Of a stretch of DNA of 56,733 bases, positions 18,743-28,150 are shown one piece after another. Each line of letters starts with the position of its first letter. Position 1 is the stretch's first letter. The position numbers and the translations under genes were made by a program. Under the pieces are notes generated by a model. The model was not told the DNA's origin. It ran no database searches and was given only the letters and a program-made list of their open reading frames with translations. The DNA comes from an uncultured Ruminococcus sp. (GTDB lineage Bacteria; Bacillota; Clostridia; Oscillospirales; Acutalibacteraceae), in the NCBI GenBank assembly GCA_902764235.1, contig CACWVH010000007.1:1-56733 (forward strand), read 5' to 3'.

Positions 18743-19363
18743 TCAGATATAGGTTTCTGATTGCTTCTTTTTCTTTGCGATAATTGCCAGAATGACAGCT
18801 ACCGCTATTGCAAGAATTGCAATGCCTATGCCTATAAAAAGCGGCGGGATAACCGGTGATGTTTTCACCGGATAATACTCCGCCGTTGCTTCAACTTCAT
18901 ATGTAACCTTGCCTGTGTATTCCTCACAGTCACCGCCGTAGCACAGGATAGCCCAGAAGCCGTCAGCATCGGGCAGTTCGACTGTATCGGAATATGTTAC
19001 TTCATAAACCATTTGACGCTCTGTAAGCGTTGCTACGGCATTTCTACACACCTCTCCGCCTGAAATATAACTGTCGCCGTCCCATACAAGAGCTGTTATT
19101 TCTCCATCTGTACTTGCATAATCCGATTCCGCCTTCACATCGCCGTAATATTTTTTATCAAGCGGCGATTCCCCCTGAGAAAGCGGAATTCTTTTATTAT
19201 TGATTACGAACTCTTCAGAGCCATACCGATGAAAAGTCACCGGAAATGAAATGGAGTTTTCCCTTGTTTCATCTGTTTCCGAAACGGAGCCTTTATGAAG
19301 GATGACATTTACATTTCGCCCTGTGTCCTCATCTGTATAACGATAGACAATTATATCTGACAT
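18743..19363 (-). pseudogene. C-terminal remnant of a membrane-anchored surface protein
   Basis: Readable sequence from about 19363 (MSDIIVYRYTDEDTG) encodes an extracellular part with three cysteines (GGEVCRN, WAILCYGGDCEE). It ends in a TM (PPLFIGIGIAILAIAVAVILAII) and KKKKQ. No ribosome site precedes the first ATG. Upstream in the same direction the adhesin frame runs into it out of register, so a deletion has joined two genes here. The function is unknown. Confidence 0.55.
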
Positions 19364-21130
19364 TTGTTTCGTCAGCAATTTCAGAAACTGTATATGTTCC
19401 GACTCTGAGGTCTTTGACCGTAATTTTGCCCTTAGCATCAGTTTTGAATATCTGGTCGTATTCCTGACCTGTAACAGCTTTGCCTGTAATACGGAAAGAG
19501 AAGCCCTCAAGCTTCTTGTCGGATGAACGCTTGCTTATGACAAGATCACCCTTTTGAGGATTATTGATAAAGCCAACACCTGCAAGAGTTTCGATATTTC
19601 GGACATCACCGTTTTCAGTGATTTCAAAAGGATATGCGTTTTCGTCCAAATCAAAGCCGTCAGGAGCCTTTGTTTCCTTCAGAGTGTAATTTCCTACCGT
19701 AAGTCCGTCAGGCTCATATACGCCCTCTGAGACTTCTTTAAGAGTATCTACGGCATCACCTTCGGAATCATAAACTTCAAACAACGCACCAGTCAGTTTA
19801 TTGTCAGGATATTCTTCATCAACTTTTGTTGTAGTCACTTTGCCGCGCTTGAGGATGTTATTGAATGTAACTGCAGAAGTCTTATCTGCTTCTATCTTAA
19901 TTGTCTGCTTTGCAGGCGTTACATATCTGTTGGCTACTTTATTTCTTCAACGGTATAAGTACCTGTCAAAAGAGAAAGGCTGACTGAACCGTTTTCACCA
20001 GTAACAACAGTTTCGTCAACCTCAACGCCTGTATTCGATTTTCCATAGATCGGAAGCCCTGTTACAGTAATACTGTGAACTTTCGGATTAGCAAATCTAA
20101 GCTCCTTAGATGTCACGATACCCGCATAAGCCGCATCAGAAGTGCTGTTGATAAACTGATAGACATTATTATCTTTGTCAGTGCAAATGAAGCTCTTTGT
20201 AGCAGCTTTTCCCTCAGCATTGATCTGGCTTAGATTGAATACGACCTTTGCATAATCTTCGTCCTTGGCAGCACCGAACTGGTTGAACACCTTATTTATA
20301 ACAAGCTGGTCGGGTTTATTCTGGAATGTTGCGGTCTTTTTTCCGCCGGAATTATTTGCAGTAACAGCCACCTTGATTTTTTTTGATCCTGATGGAGTAT
20401 AACCGGTGATATTGTTATCCTGTTCCATGATCTCGTAGGTTCCCGGAGGAAGCTTATTGACCTCGAAATAGAAATCTCCGCTATTATTCTTGGGTGTAAA
20501 CACAGTGCCGTCAGATGCACTGCTGACATAGCCGGTATAGCTGTAAACATAGCCGCTTCCCGAATATGATGCTTTAATGTATTTATTTGCCGAATTTCTT
20601 ATCTTGAATTTGGTGTTATTCAGCACAAAGCTTTCAATACCGCTTTTTACATTATTACCGTTAAGGTCTTTGTACTGCTTAACGACCTTCAGCGAACCTG
20701 TGGCTTCTGTTTTTACCTTGAAATAACCGTAAACAGGGTCGGGAGAGTCGGTCTTAACGATAACATCCTGAATTTCTTTGCTTTCGTGACCGTAAGCAAC
20801 GGTGCTGCTGCTTCCAGTGGTAACACTCTTTTTTGCAGTAACCATAATCGAAGAACTGATAGGATCAGCTGATGTTACGGTAAGAGTATTTCCTGATTTT
20901 GATATTTTTACCTTACCATCTGATGAACTAACCGAGAACTTTGAAAGAACATTTTTATTATCAGTAAGAGATAAACTGTACTCTTTGCCGTTCCACTTCA
21001 TTGTGTAAGTAGGGCAGTTATTTTTTAATGGATTACTAAAACTCATAACTGTATCGAAGCTTTTCATAGCAGATTCAATCTGACCATAGGCTTTATATAT
21101 ACCTGTATTTTGATCATAATTGTTTCCGCA
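19329..21130 (-). pseudogene. Remnant of a Cna-B/SpaA-type surface adhesin
   Basis: From about 21130 downward the sequence CGNNYDQNTGIYKAYGQI is typical of the end of a thioester-type adhesion domain. Cna-B repeats follow, with motifs GTYEIMEQD, GTYTVEE, GNYTLKETKAPDGF and GTYTVSEIADE. The signal peptide and first half are missing. The start is fused in frame to the VirD4 remnant. A one-base loss in the A run at 19938-19940 (coding strand GAAATAAAGTAGCC) breaks the frame; adding one A restores IKVANRYVTPAKQ. The 3' end is joined out of frame to another protein near 19370. No sortase motif remains. Confidence 0.7.
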
Positions 21131-22115
21131 CAGAGCTTTTATAAAACGAGCATCGTGAAATTTATACTTTTTCAGCTTGAGGATATTCTGTCCCCGCAGG
21201 ACTATTATCTCTTCATCAAGAGGGAGTCTCAATACTTCATCCACAGTAAGAACAGGCCTTTTTCCGACAGAGCTTGTAAGCCTGACCTCCGGCAGAAGCT
21301 CCGCCTTTTCCATTTTTGATGAAACATCAACCGTCATAGTTCCTGATCTTTCCGATAGCACCTCGGCACTTGCGATGTCGTTGCTGCCAAGCCATATCTG
21401 CGTATCGCAGCATCCGATTATTTCATCTCTTTCGGCAGGTGAGTATCTATTATCAAGCTGAGAAATAAGCTGTATGATAGGAATGACATTAACTCCGTAT
21501 TTGCGGACTGTTGCCAATTTCCTGCCAAGGTCGGGAATATTTCCGATAGACGGCAGCTCATCAAGCACCATATTGACATGAACAGGCAGCGACTGTCCCT
21601 TGCAGGTCTTTCCGTAATCTGCTAATTTGATAAACAGAAATGAAAAGAACAATGACGACAAAAGCTGATATGTACTGTCCTGATCAGACATTACGATGAA
21701 GTATTGCTCTTTTAGTAACGATATGTCCATTCGGGAATGTGCCAAGAATAATACCGTTTTCGCTGCCGAATATTCTGCTGACAGCCAAAAGAGAGTGCTC
21801 ATTATCGGATGTTAATAATCTCTTTGCCTGCTTTTCAGAGAGATAGGCTGCCGTTCCGTATGTTCCTTTTTCACTCACTGAAAAATTGCGGTCATCGTGG
21901 TTTCTGCTGTCAAATCTGCCTTTGACAACAACAAACAAAATTATCAGCAGAATAATACCGACGACTGCAAAGGCAAGCTTCAGATGTTCCCAATCCAACA
22001 GTCCCGAATATGCTGTATGCAGATCAGGTGACGGGACAATGAAAGGATCACTCTCAACAGCCTTGAACAGATTTGAAAGGAAGCCTAAGAAGTATCCGAA
22101 AATAGCTAAAGCCAA
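21131..22115 (-). pseudogene. VirD4/TraG coupling protein, internal deletion removing the ATPase P-loop
   Basis: Residues from 22115 show the VirD4 N-terminus: a TM pair, then EKGTYGTAAYLSEKQAKRLL and GIILGTFPNG. At about 21760 the frame changes and the text resumes at the C-terminal ATPase half: YFIVMSDQDSTYQLLSSLFF, VNMVLDELPSIGNIPDLG (Walker B) and IIQLISQLDNRY. The Walker A motif and some 250 residues between are gone. The C-terminal piece then continues in frame into the adhesin remnant after about 21131. The coupling protein, which docks DNA to the T4SS, is therefore non-functional. Confidence 0.8.
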
Positions 22116-22143
22116 AGCAGCTAAAACTGATCCGAATATGATT

Positions 22144-23307
22144 TTAAATTTTTTCGTTTTTTATCATCTCCTCAGCGTCTTTGATTTTTATATGGTTGAT
22201 ATGGACTTTTGCCGGCTTCATCAGCTTCGCTATGAACTCCATCTGAAAATCATAGCAGAGTATCCTGCCCGGGATCCCGTTTGTCAGCAGACCTCTCTTG
22301 AATCTGAGCAATCGTATAATATCCAGATGACAGGCATTCAGAACAGGAGCACCGTCTGAATCAAAACCGTCGTTTATCATCTTATAGCCCGGATTGGATT
22401 CTCCGAAGGCTTCATAGAAAGTATCCTCAATCATCTCAGAAAGGCTGCGATGACACAAGATACGGAACTGAACATCCCCTTCGGAAGTTTCGGGTATCAG
22501 ATAGATATGCTTATATGCTTCGTTAAGTATGACCTTTGACGGAGCTGTTTTCTTTTTCTTACTTCCGGTTATCAGCTCCTCAGCAACAGCAAAGTCTTTT
22601 ACAAGAAATATTGCATTTGAGTTACTCCTGCAGCTTTCAAGAAAAGTTCCGTCAGTAATCATTATGCCTGCTTTGCGTTCTGTTGCATAGCTGAGAGGGT
22701 AACGGTTTTCTCCTGTGTGATACACGACAAAGCAATCAGAATCCGAAAGAATAAGCCCTGTCATAGCACTGTTTCTGATTTGCTGAACAAGATCTTCCAA
22801 TTCGTATTTGATCTCGACCGAGCTATAGAAAACAGGTTCATCGGAAATCATAGAAGTTTTCAGAAGCGGGGAGCTGACTGAATACGGCTGTGAGCGGCTG
22901 CGGGCAAAGATAAAAGGTTTTCTGTCCGACAAAAACTCTATTTCGCTATTCATCAGGGAACAGTAGGTCAATGCAAAGCTTTGTTTCCGATACCTTCTGG
23001 ATAACTCAGTCCGACTTTTTTCTGAAACATAATCGAATCTACCCGGGTATTTTTCCTTTAATTTCTCCAGACCTTTAGCTGTTAAAGAAATGCCTTTTAA
23101 TCCATTTTCTTTATGCACTCTGATCAGCCCATCCTGCTGGAGTTTGTGCCTGAGAAGTTTTGCATAACTGTCGCTTATGCCTGATCTGCCAAAATCGTAA
23201 TACGGAAATTCAGCACTCAGAGCTGTTATCATCAGAAAGCAGTCCTTTTTACTTGGCTGTTCCGAAAGCGACTGCGGCATCGGGAGGCGTGGGTTGTCAT
23301 CATCCAA
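22144..23307 (-). CDS. Element-borne winged-helix protein of unknown role
   Basis: The protein is 387 aa, from TTG 23307 with GGAAAGGAA ten bases upstream. Residues about 15-85 look like a winged-helix domain (ALSAEFPYYDFGRSG..., RHKLQQDGLIRVHKENGLKG, SLTAKGLEKLKEKYPG). The rest is a mixed alpha/beta domain with LILSDSDCFVVYHTGENRYPL and a second half ending KVHINHIKIKDAEEM. Proteins of this layout precede virD4 in Clostridial integrative elements and may process or regulate the origin. A replication-relaxation type is possible but not certain. It ends 28 nt before the VirD4 start. Confidence 0.6.
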   Translation of the reverse strand: MDDDNPRLPMPQSLSEQPSKKDCFLMITALSAEFPYYDFGRSGISDSYAKLLRHKLQQDGLIRVHKENGLKGISLTAKGLEKLKEKYPGRFDYVSEKSRTELSRRYRKQSFALTYCSLMNSEIEFLSDRKPFIFARSRSQPYSVSSPLLKTSMISDEPVFYSSVEIKYELEDLVQQIRNSAMTGLILSDSDCFVVYHTGENRYPLSYATERKAGIMITDGTFLESCRSNSNAIFLVKDFAVAEELITGSKKKKTAPSKVILNEAYKHIYLIPETSEGDVQFRILCHRSLSEMIEDTFYEAFGESNPGYKMINDGFDSDGAPVLNACHLDIIRLLRFKRGLLTNGIPGRILCYDFQMEFIAKLMKPAKVHINHIKIKDAEEMIKNEKI

Positions 23308-23470
23308 TAAGCATCAATTCCTTTCCGATTTGACCCATAGGCTCTTTAGACTTGGGGTATGATAAACTGCAAAAAGTCAGTATTTATGCGGCTTTGACAT
23401 TGATTTTTGATATAACGAAAATTGCTTCAAAAAAAGCGATTTGGTTATACTATAAATTTGTACCAATAAC

Positions 23471-23556
23471 AATCGCCGAAGGCGATTTATAAGGACAAAT
23501 TTATTAAACGTTCGCTCAGCCGTCGGCTGAGGTCAAAGACCGAAGCCGTTAACGGC
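23471..23556. repeat. Cluster of three palindromes in a 285-bp gap (oriT or operator candidate)
   Basis: Between genes ending at 23593 and starting at 23307 lie AATCGCC-GAA-GGCGATT (23471-23487), CTCAGCC-GTC-GGCTGAG (23515-23531) and the perfect palindrome GCCGTTAACGGC (23545-23556). None has a following T run, so a terminator is less likely. Clusters of short hairpins are typical of nick regions, but no relaxase gene is present to test this. Confidence 0.45.
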
Positions 23557-23592
23557 GTGCGGTTGTTATATCGGTTTGTGAATGGAATTCGG

Positions 23593-24171
23593 CTAAATTT
23601 CACGCTCTGTGATGATAATTTCGGTGTGTGTACTGTCTCCCGGACAGCTGCAAAGTAGCAGATCGGCGGTGTTATCATCAACGAAAAGCAGAGTGGAAAT
23701 TGCATTTATCACATGGCGTATTTCGATATTATCATTGTCACGGATCAGCTTTTTGTTGTCAGGGGAATAGACAGATTTGACAACCACCAAAGATCTCTCC
23801 AGCTTTTTTGGCTTGTTTATTTCTACATATTTTTTCAGAACGTTGACAAGAGGTTCGATTATGTAGCTGTCCGAGTCAATGGACTGTCGTTTCGGCAGAA
23901 GATATGGCAGGATGATAACCAGCTTGTCCTTGTATTTTCTGACAGAAATATCAAGGCTTTCGGCAGCCTCTGAAAGATAGAATTTTCTGTCAATGTCAGC
24001 GTCCAATACTGTTGCTGTTCTCGTTTCATTTGTAAGCCGTTCCATCTGCAAGGCAAGTGTCAGATAATATTTCCGGAACTCTGTTTCGTCGGAGATCTGA
24101 TACATACTCATAGCAAGCAGCTTGACCTGTTCAATAGAATGGATAAGCGTGTTTAAGCGTTTGTATTCCAT
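23593..24171 (-). CDS. DUF6100-like integrative-element protein
   Basis: The 192-aa soluble protein begins MEYKRLNTLIHSIEQV and contains KYYLTLALQMERLTNETRT and LVIILPYLLPKR. It resembles a conserved Clostridial element protein that I believe is catalogued as DUF6100; the name is from memory. The function is unknown. It is divergent from the toxin-antitoxin pair, so the shared 100-bp gap holds promoters for both. GAGGAC is the likely ribosome site. Confidence 0.6.
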   Translation of the reverse strand: MEYKRLNTLIHSIEQVKLLAMSMYQISDETEFRKYYLTLALQMERLTNETRTATVLDADIDRKFYLSEAAESLDISVRKYKDKLVIILPYLLPKRQSIDSDSYIIEPLVNVLKKYVEINKPKKLERSLVVVKSVYSPDNKKLIRDNDNIEIRHVINAISTLLFVDDNTADLLLCSCPGDSTHTEIIITEREI

Positions 24172-24202
24172 TGGCGTGTCCTCCTTTTTAGTATTAAATT
24201 TT

Positions 24203-24242
24203 GTTCGATATTATTGAATATTTCGTTCGATTGTGATATACT
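24203..24242 (+). promoter_or_regulatory. Toxin-antitoxin promoter with GTTCGAT direct repeats
   Basis: TTGAAT (24214-24219), 17-nt spacer, TATACT (24237-24242). GTTCGAT occurs at 24203-24209 and 24225-24231, 22 bp apart, flanking the -35. This is an arrangement expected for Phd/YefM autorepression by dimers on one face of the helix. Confidence 0.55.
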
Positions 24243-24274
24243 ATAATTAACAAAATTAAATCGGAGGCGATCTT

Positions 24275-24490
24275 ATGTCAATTACAGCAACCGAATTTAA
24301 AATGAATTTCGGCAAATATCTTTTGATGGCTGCAACGGAAGATATCTACATTACCCGCAATGGAAAAACCGTTGCAAAGCTTACTGCACCTTATCAGGAT
24401 AAGCTCCAGACTGTCAATGATCTGTTTGGCAGTGTCCCGGACACTATGACTCTTGAGCAGGCCAAGGAAGAGAGGCTTGATGCAGTATGA
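24275..24490 (+). CDS. Phd/YefM-family antitoxin
   Basis: 71 aa: MSITATEFKMNFGKYL followed by ITRNGKTVAKL is the standard Phd DNA-binding fold, and the C-terminal acidic tail (DTMTLEQAKEERLDAV) would wrap the toxin. The ribosome site CGGAGG precedes ATG 24275. It overlaps the PIN gene by 4 nt. It likely represses its own operon through the GTTCGAT repeats. Confidence 0.88.
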   Translation: MSITATEFKMNFGKYLLMAATEDIYITRNGKTVAKLTAPYQDKLQTVNDLFGSVPDTMTLEQAKEERLDAV

Positions 24491-24909
24491 AAGTGTTGCT
24501 TGACACCTGTGTAATAATGGATTTTCTACAAAACAGAGAACCTTTTGCTCAGGATGCTAAAAAGATAATGCAGGCGTGTGCAATGGAACTATGTTCGGGA
24601 TTCATAACTGCAAAATCCGCAACAGATATTTATTATCTTACCCATCGTTGTACTCACAACGATCAGGAAGCCAGAAAAAAGCTAAGTCAGTTATTAACTA
24701 TTGTAAATATGCTTGATAGTATGGCAGTTGATGTTTACGATGCGATTCCTTCCCAAGTATCAGATTTTGAAGATGCTGTTATGATCGGGACTGCCAAAAG
24801 AAGTCAGATGGATTGCATAGTTACACGTAATCAAAAGGACTATGCGAAATCATCTATAACGGTTTATACACCCGAAAAATTCATAGAAATACTCGAACAA
24901 AACGAATGA
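24487..24909 (+). CDS. PIN-domain ribonuclease toxin (VapC-like)
   Basis: A 140-aa PIN domain. The acidic active-site residues are visible: Asp in LLDTCVIMDFL, Glu/Asp in the middle segment (ATDIYYL), and the FEDAVMIGTA and DCIVTRNQKDY motifs. VapC-type toxins cleave RNA to stop growth and are bound by the antitoxin encoded just upstream with an ATGA overlap. On an integrative element it may act in maintenance or defence. Confidence 0.9.
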   Translation: MKVLLDTCVIMDFLQNREPFAQDAKKIMQACAMELCSGFITAKSATDIYYLTHRCTHNDQEARKKLSQLLTIVNMLDSMAVDVYDAIPSQVSDFEDAVMIGTAKRSQMDCIVTRNQKDYAKSSITVYTPEKFIEILEQNE

Positions 24910-24912
24910 GAT

Positions 24913-24945
24913 AAAGCACATCATGTTTCATGCATGGTGTGCTTT
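24913..24945. terminator. Bidirectional terminator between toxin and convergent gene
   Basis: The stem AAAGCACATCATG pairs with CATGGTGTGCTTT (one G-T pair), with a T run on the plus side and A run on the minus side. Confidence 0.75.
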
Positions 24946-24946
24946 T

Positions 24947-25471
24947 TCAGCTTTCATAGCTTATGATCTCTCCATCATCCGAAACAGTACAAAGTGCCAC
25001 ACAATTCAATTCCTTCAGAATATTATTTCCTATTCGGTTTGCTTCATTCTCGTTGTCAACGATAACGATTCTTTTTGGCATATTCTTCTTATCGGTATTT
25101 TGATTTATCGCAGCAACAGCTATACGATATGTCGTTGATGAAAGATGAACTATCTCATACAGATTTTTTTCCGACATAAAAACGATAAGAATAAAACTAC
25201 TGCCTGCATAATGCTCTGATATGTTGTCAAACTGAGTCAGCAGCCATAATGCTTTCAGCCGATTCTTATCGACCCTGCCTGAAAAAACAGGGACACAGTA
25301 TGTGTCCTCGTTTTTAAGATATTCTATGCAGCGTATTCCGACAAGGTATCGGAGCTTTCGTTCAAGATAATCTTCATCCTTGCTGTCATTCCTGCAAAGA
25401 AGCTTTTTCAGCAGGTCTTTAGGGACATATTCGTACTGCCTGATAATATTTATTATTTCCTGTTCTGTCAT
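24947..25471 (-). CDS. DUF5697-like element protein with winged-helix N-terminus
   Basis: The start is set at ATG 25471 (GAGGAC eight bases upstream) rather than at 25600, which lies inside parB. 174 aa: MTEQEIINIIRQYEYVPKDLLKKLL and KLRYLVGIRCIEYLKNEDTY look like a winged helix. A Rossmann-like second half carries RIVIVDNENEANRIGNNIL. Similar proteins sit beside parB in Clostridial elements; the DUF number is from memory. Role unknown. Confidence 0.6.
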   Translation of the reverse strand: MTEQEIINIIRQYEYVPKDLLKKLLCRNDSKDEDYLERKLRYLVGIRCIEYLKNEDTYCVPVFSGRVDKNRLKALWLLTQFDNISEHYAGSSFILIVFMSEKNLYEIVHLSSTTYRIAVAAINQNTDKKNMPKRIVIVDNENEANRIGNNILKELNCVALCTVSDDGEIISYES

Positions 25472-25547
25472 GTCCTCATTCCTTTCGTTCTTTGGATGGC
25501 ATTCCCGGCGAGATATTAAGCTCGCCGGGAAACCACTCAGGAAGTAA

Positions 25548-26459
25548 TTATAGCTTGACAGCAAAGACCTTGAAAACAGTGTATTCTTCATGCTCCTCAA
25601 GAATCTGAATCTTGTTGGGAATGAACTGACCGTTTTTGTAGATCAATACGCTGCCATCTTGTGAGCGTGTTTGCTTGGGAGTGGGGGCTGTGTCCTCATT
25701 TTTTGAACCTTCAAAAATAGGAACTGGTTCCGCTTTTGAAATTATAGAGGACAAGTGTATTTTTCCGGAAAGAAGCATATTCCTTTGTTCAGAACTCAAG
25801 TTTTCAAGCAATTTTGTCAAGACTATGCTTTCACTTTTTTCTTTTTCTGTATTTTGCTCTATTGCTTTATTAAGACTTATTTTTCCATCAATTACTTCTC
25901 TTTGTGTTTCCTGGGGCAGTTTTTCAAGCTGTGCATATTTACGAACTTGTCTTTCAGTTACATTTAGTATAGTAGCTATACCTTTTTGCATTCCGCCTTT
26001 GTATTCACCCGAAGCCTTCATTTTTTCGAGCAATTCTTTGACCTCAAGATAAAATCTGTATTTCTGGCTTGCAGAGTATTCACGGACTGCAAGATTTGCC
26101 ATACATAATTTTAACTGTGCTGCTTCGTCCGAAAGGCTATCAAACACCATACAGGGTACAGATTTCCAATGCAGATGTTCTGTTACTGCCCTGAATCTTC
26201 GTTCTCCTGAGATTATTTGATAATTGTCGGAGGCAATTTTGTTTACAGTTATCGGATGAAGAAGTCCGCAGGCTTCAATATTATCTGCAAGCTCCTTTAT
26301 AGTTTCGCTGTTGTCCCCTTCGTTGTAGATATTCCTGTCGGCAAGCCGGATAAAATCTACGGGCACATTCTCAGTATGTCCCTTGTTCTGCAGAGGAGCC
26401 GCAGCAACCTTGACTTTTCCCAAAGCACTCTGTATGTCCGCCATATTTATTTTCGGCAT
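25548..26459 (-). CDS. parB: ParB-like partition protein
   Basis: The 303-aa protein starts at ATG 26459 behind AAGGAG. Its ParB nuclease-like domain holds VDFIRLADRNIYN, IEACGLLHPITV and the arginine finger IISGERRFRAV. A helix-turn-helix follows (KGIATILNVTERQVRKYAQLE, KISLNKAIEQ). The C-terminal part has a low-complexity linker and a short final domain. ParB loads on parS and works with ParA to keep plasmids or excised elements segregating. The ParA stop codon lies within 3 nt of this start, but that ParA is headless. Confidence 0.85.
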   Translation of the reverse strand: MPKINMADIQSALGKVKVAAAPLQNKGHTENVPVDFIRLADRNIYNEGDNSETIKELADNIEACGLLHPITVNKIASDNYQIISGERRFRAVTEHLHWKSVPCMVFDSLSDEAAQLKLCMANLAVREYSASQKYRFYLEVKELLEKMKASGEYKGGMQKGIATILNVTERQVRKYAQLEKLPQETQREVIDGKISLNKAIEQNTEKEKSESIVLTKLLENLSSEQRNMLLSGKIHLSSIISKAEPVPIFEGSKNEDTAPTPKQTRSQDGSVLIYKNGQFIPNKIQILEEHEEYTVFKVFAVKL

Positions 26460-26461
26460 TG

Positions 26462-26983
26462 TCAATCACTCCTTTCCGAGATTTTTTCAAGTATTTCATC
26501 GGTAAGTGCCAAATAATCCGTATAGCCGTTAGTTCTGCGGTCGTAAAAATTTATAGGTTTGCGAGAATTTCTCGCTTCGGACAGATATGTGTTCTTGCGG
26601 ATGGTTGTTCTGAATGCCGGAAAGATTGTCTGCTCCTGCAAGACACGTTTGTATGCTTTTTTATTGCGTGTGTTTTCATCTATTGTAACAAGCACACCAA
26701 GAACAGACAGCTGCGGATTGACGTCCTCACGGACATCAACTATCTCGTTTGAAAGACAAAAAAGTCCGTGCAGAGCGTTATCATCGGGAATAGTCGGTAA
26801 AATAAGATAATCCGCATAAGCAAGCGCATTTTCCTTGATTCGCTCACCATTAGGCGGATTATCCATAATAATAAAGTCATATTTACTTTCAATGGGGGAG
26901 AGACATTTTTTCAGGGTGTATTCCTGACGCTTCGTTTTCATCATCAATATTGTCTCAATTCTTTTGAATGTTATGCAGAACAA
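26462..26983 (-). pseudogene. ParA-type ATPase missing its N-terminal P-loop
   Basis: The readable sequence begins about KTKRQEYTLKKCLSPIESKYD and keeps the Walker B region YDFIIMDNPPN, the ADYLILPT strand and the C-terminal helices. The deviant Walker A (KGGVGKT) and roughly the first 90 residues are absent. The first ~12 residues of the open frame (MFCITFKRIETIL) are antisense to integrase DNA. The break lies at about 26940-26970, exactly where the divergent integrase also begins. ParA-ATP cycling is impossible. Confidence 0.8.
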
Positions 26984-27797
26984 GGGATTTTCCTATTCCA
27001 TGAGAAAAAAAGTATATGATGCTCTTAAAGCCTGTTTTAAGTTTGCAGTCATACAGTATGATATGGAAAGAAGTCCGATGCTCGGCATCGATCCTCCGGT
27101 TAAAGATGAGATAGAGGAGATATATGTTTACAATGAAGCGGAGATCAAACAGATTATCCGTGAAGCAACGAAAACTTATCGCAATGGCAGTTATGTTTAT
27201 TTTAACGGTCCCGCTTTTGTACTGATCCTGCATACCGGATTAAGGTGCGGCGAAGTTCTGGGACTGAAGTGGAGTGATTATGATTCAAAGAATCAGTGCA
27301 TCAAGGTAAGATCTGATGTTGAATACATTGAAGAACGTAATGAAGATCTGGAGAAGACAGGAAAGCAAATAGCTATTCTTCAAAATACACCTAAAAGCAA
27401 GTCAAGTATCAGAGAAATTCATCTGAATAATACCGCTAACAGTATCATTCAGATGTTGTACTCAAGGCAAAAGAAAATGAAAATTGACAGTGAGTACATT
27501 TTATGTACAAAGAACGGAAAATTTGTAACGCCTGGCTCTTTCAGAAAAACCTTTGGTAAGATAGTCGAGAATACGAATGTACAGAGAGCCGGAATTCATG
27601 CGCTAAGACATACATTCGCAACTCAGATGTATCATAAAGGAGTAGAAGTAAAAAAGATTAGTGCTATCCTTGGTCATTCCAGTGTTAAGATAACATATGA
27701 TACATATATTCATCTTTGGAAAGGTGCTCTGGACACAGCCACAGATGTATTAGATGAAACATTTAAACTTGATGATAATTTTGGAATGAAATCATAA
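26964..27797 (+). pseudogene. int: Tyrosine integrase lacking its N-terminal arm-binding and part of its core-binding domain
   Basis: 277 residues remain of a protein normally near 370-400. The catalytic domain is complete: Arg in HTGLRCGEVLGLKW, Lys in NTPKSKSSIREIHL, HALRHTFATQM (HxxR), GHSSVKITYDTYIH (His and Tyr). The first native residues are in the core-binding helix (NKGFSYSMRKKVYDALKACFKFAV). The missing front was lost together with the front of ParA. The protein may still be expressed but should not bind arm sites. It lies next to the hairpin array and the tRNA fragment, the normal place for an element integrase. Confidence 0.85.
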
Positions 27798-27832
27798 AGG
27801 CAATGAAGAATAAGTCTGTAAAACACAAAAAG

Positions 27833-28006
27833 CCCCCTTGTGCTCTTAACAGTGTGGATACTGCTCTGAACACAAGGGGGTTTATAATAAAAAAGAAAAA
27901 CCCTTATGCTCTGAGAAAAATATCCACTAAATTCTTAGAGCATAAGGGGTAAATAAAAAAAGACCTCTTTATGCTCTTATTGAAATTCAATAAGAACATA
28001 AAGAGG
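27833..28006. repeat. Three tandem, related long hairpins after the integrase
   Basis: Hairpin 1 is 27833-27880 (CCCCCTTGTG with CACAAGGGGG). Hairpin 2 is 27900-27950 (ACCCTTATGCTCT with AGAGCATAAGGGGT). Hairpin 3 is 27964-28006, a 21-bp arm nearly perfect to the loop. All left arms share the core CTTNTGCTCT. They fill the gap between integrase and the tRNA fragment, so they may be stacked terminators or binding sites for excision proteins. Confidence 0.85.
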
Positions 28007-28150
28007 ATTGTATCAAAAGAAACATAATATCAATCTTTTAAGAATCATCTTTAGAAAACATATTCAAGGAGGGAGAGAACTTGGACATGAAAATCGTTTG
28101 ACTATTCACCATTTATATGTTAAAATGGGGCATACATCAGTGTGGGTGGC

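Noticed and set aside
22144..23307. Relaxase
   Set aside because: No HUH or three-histidine motif and no tyrosine-rich N-terminus; the protein looks like a winged-helix regulator.
27833..28006. Possible CRISPR array (three related repeats)
   Set aside because: The units differ in length and sequence, are palindromic through their whole length and have no unique spacers of constant size; no cas genes are near.
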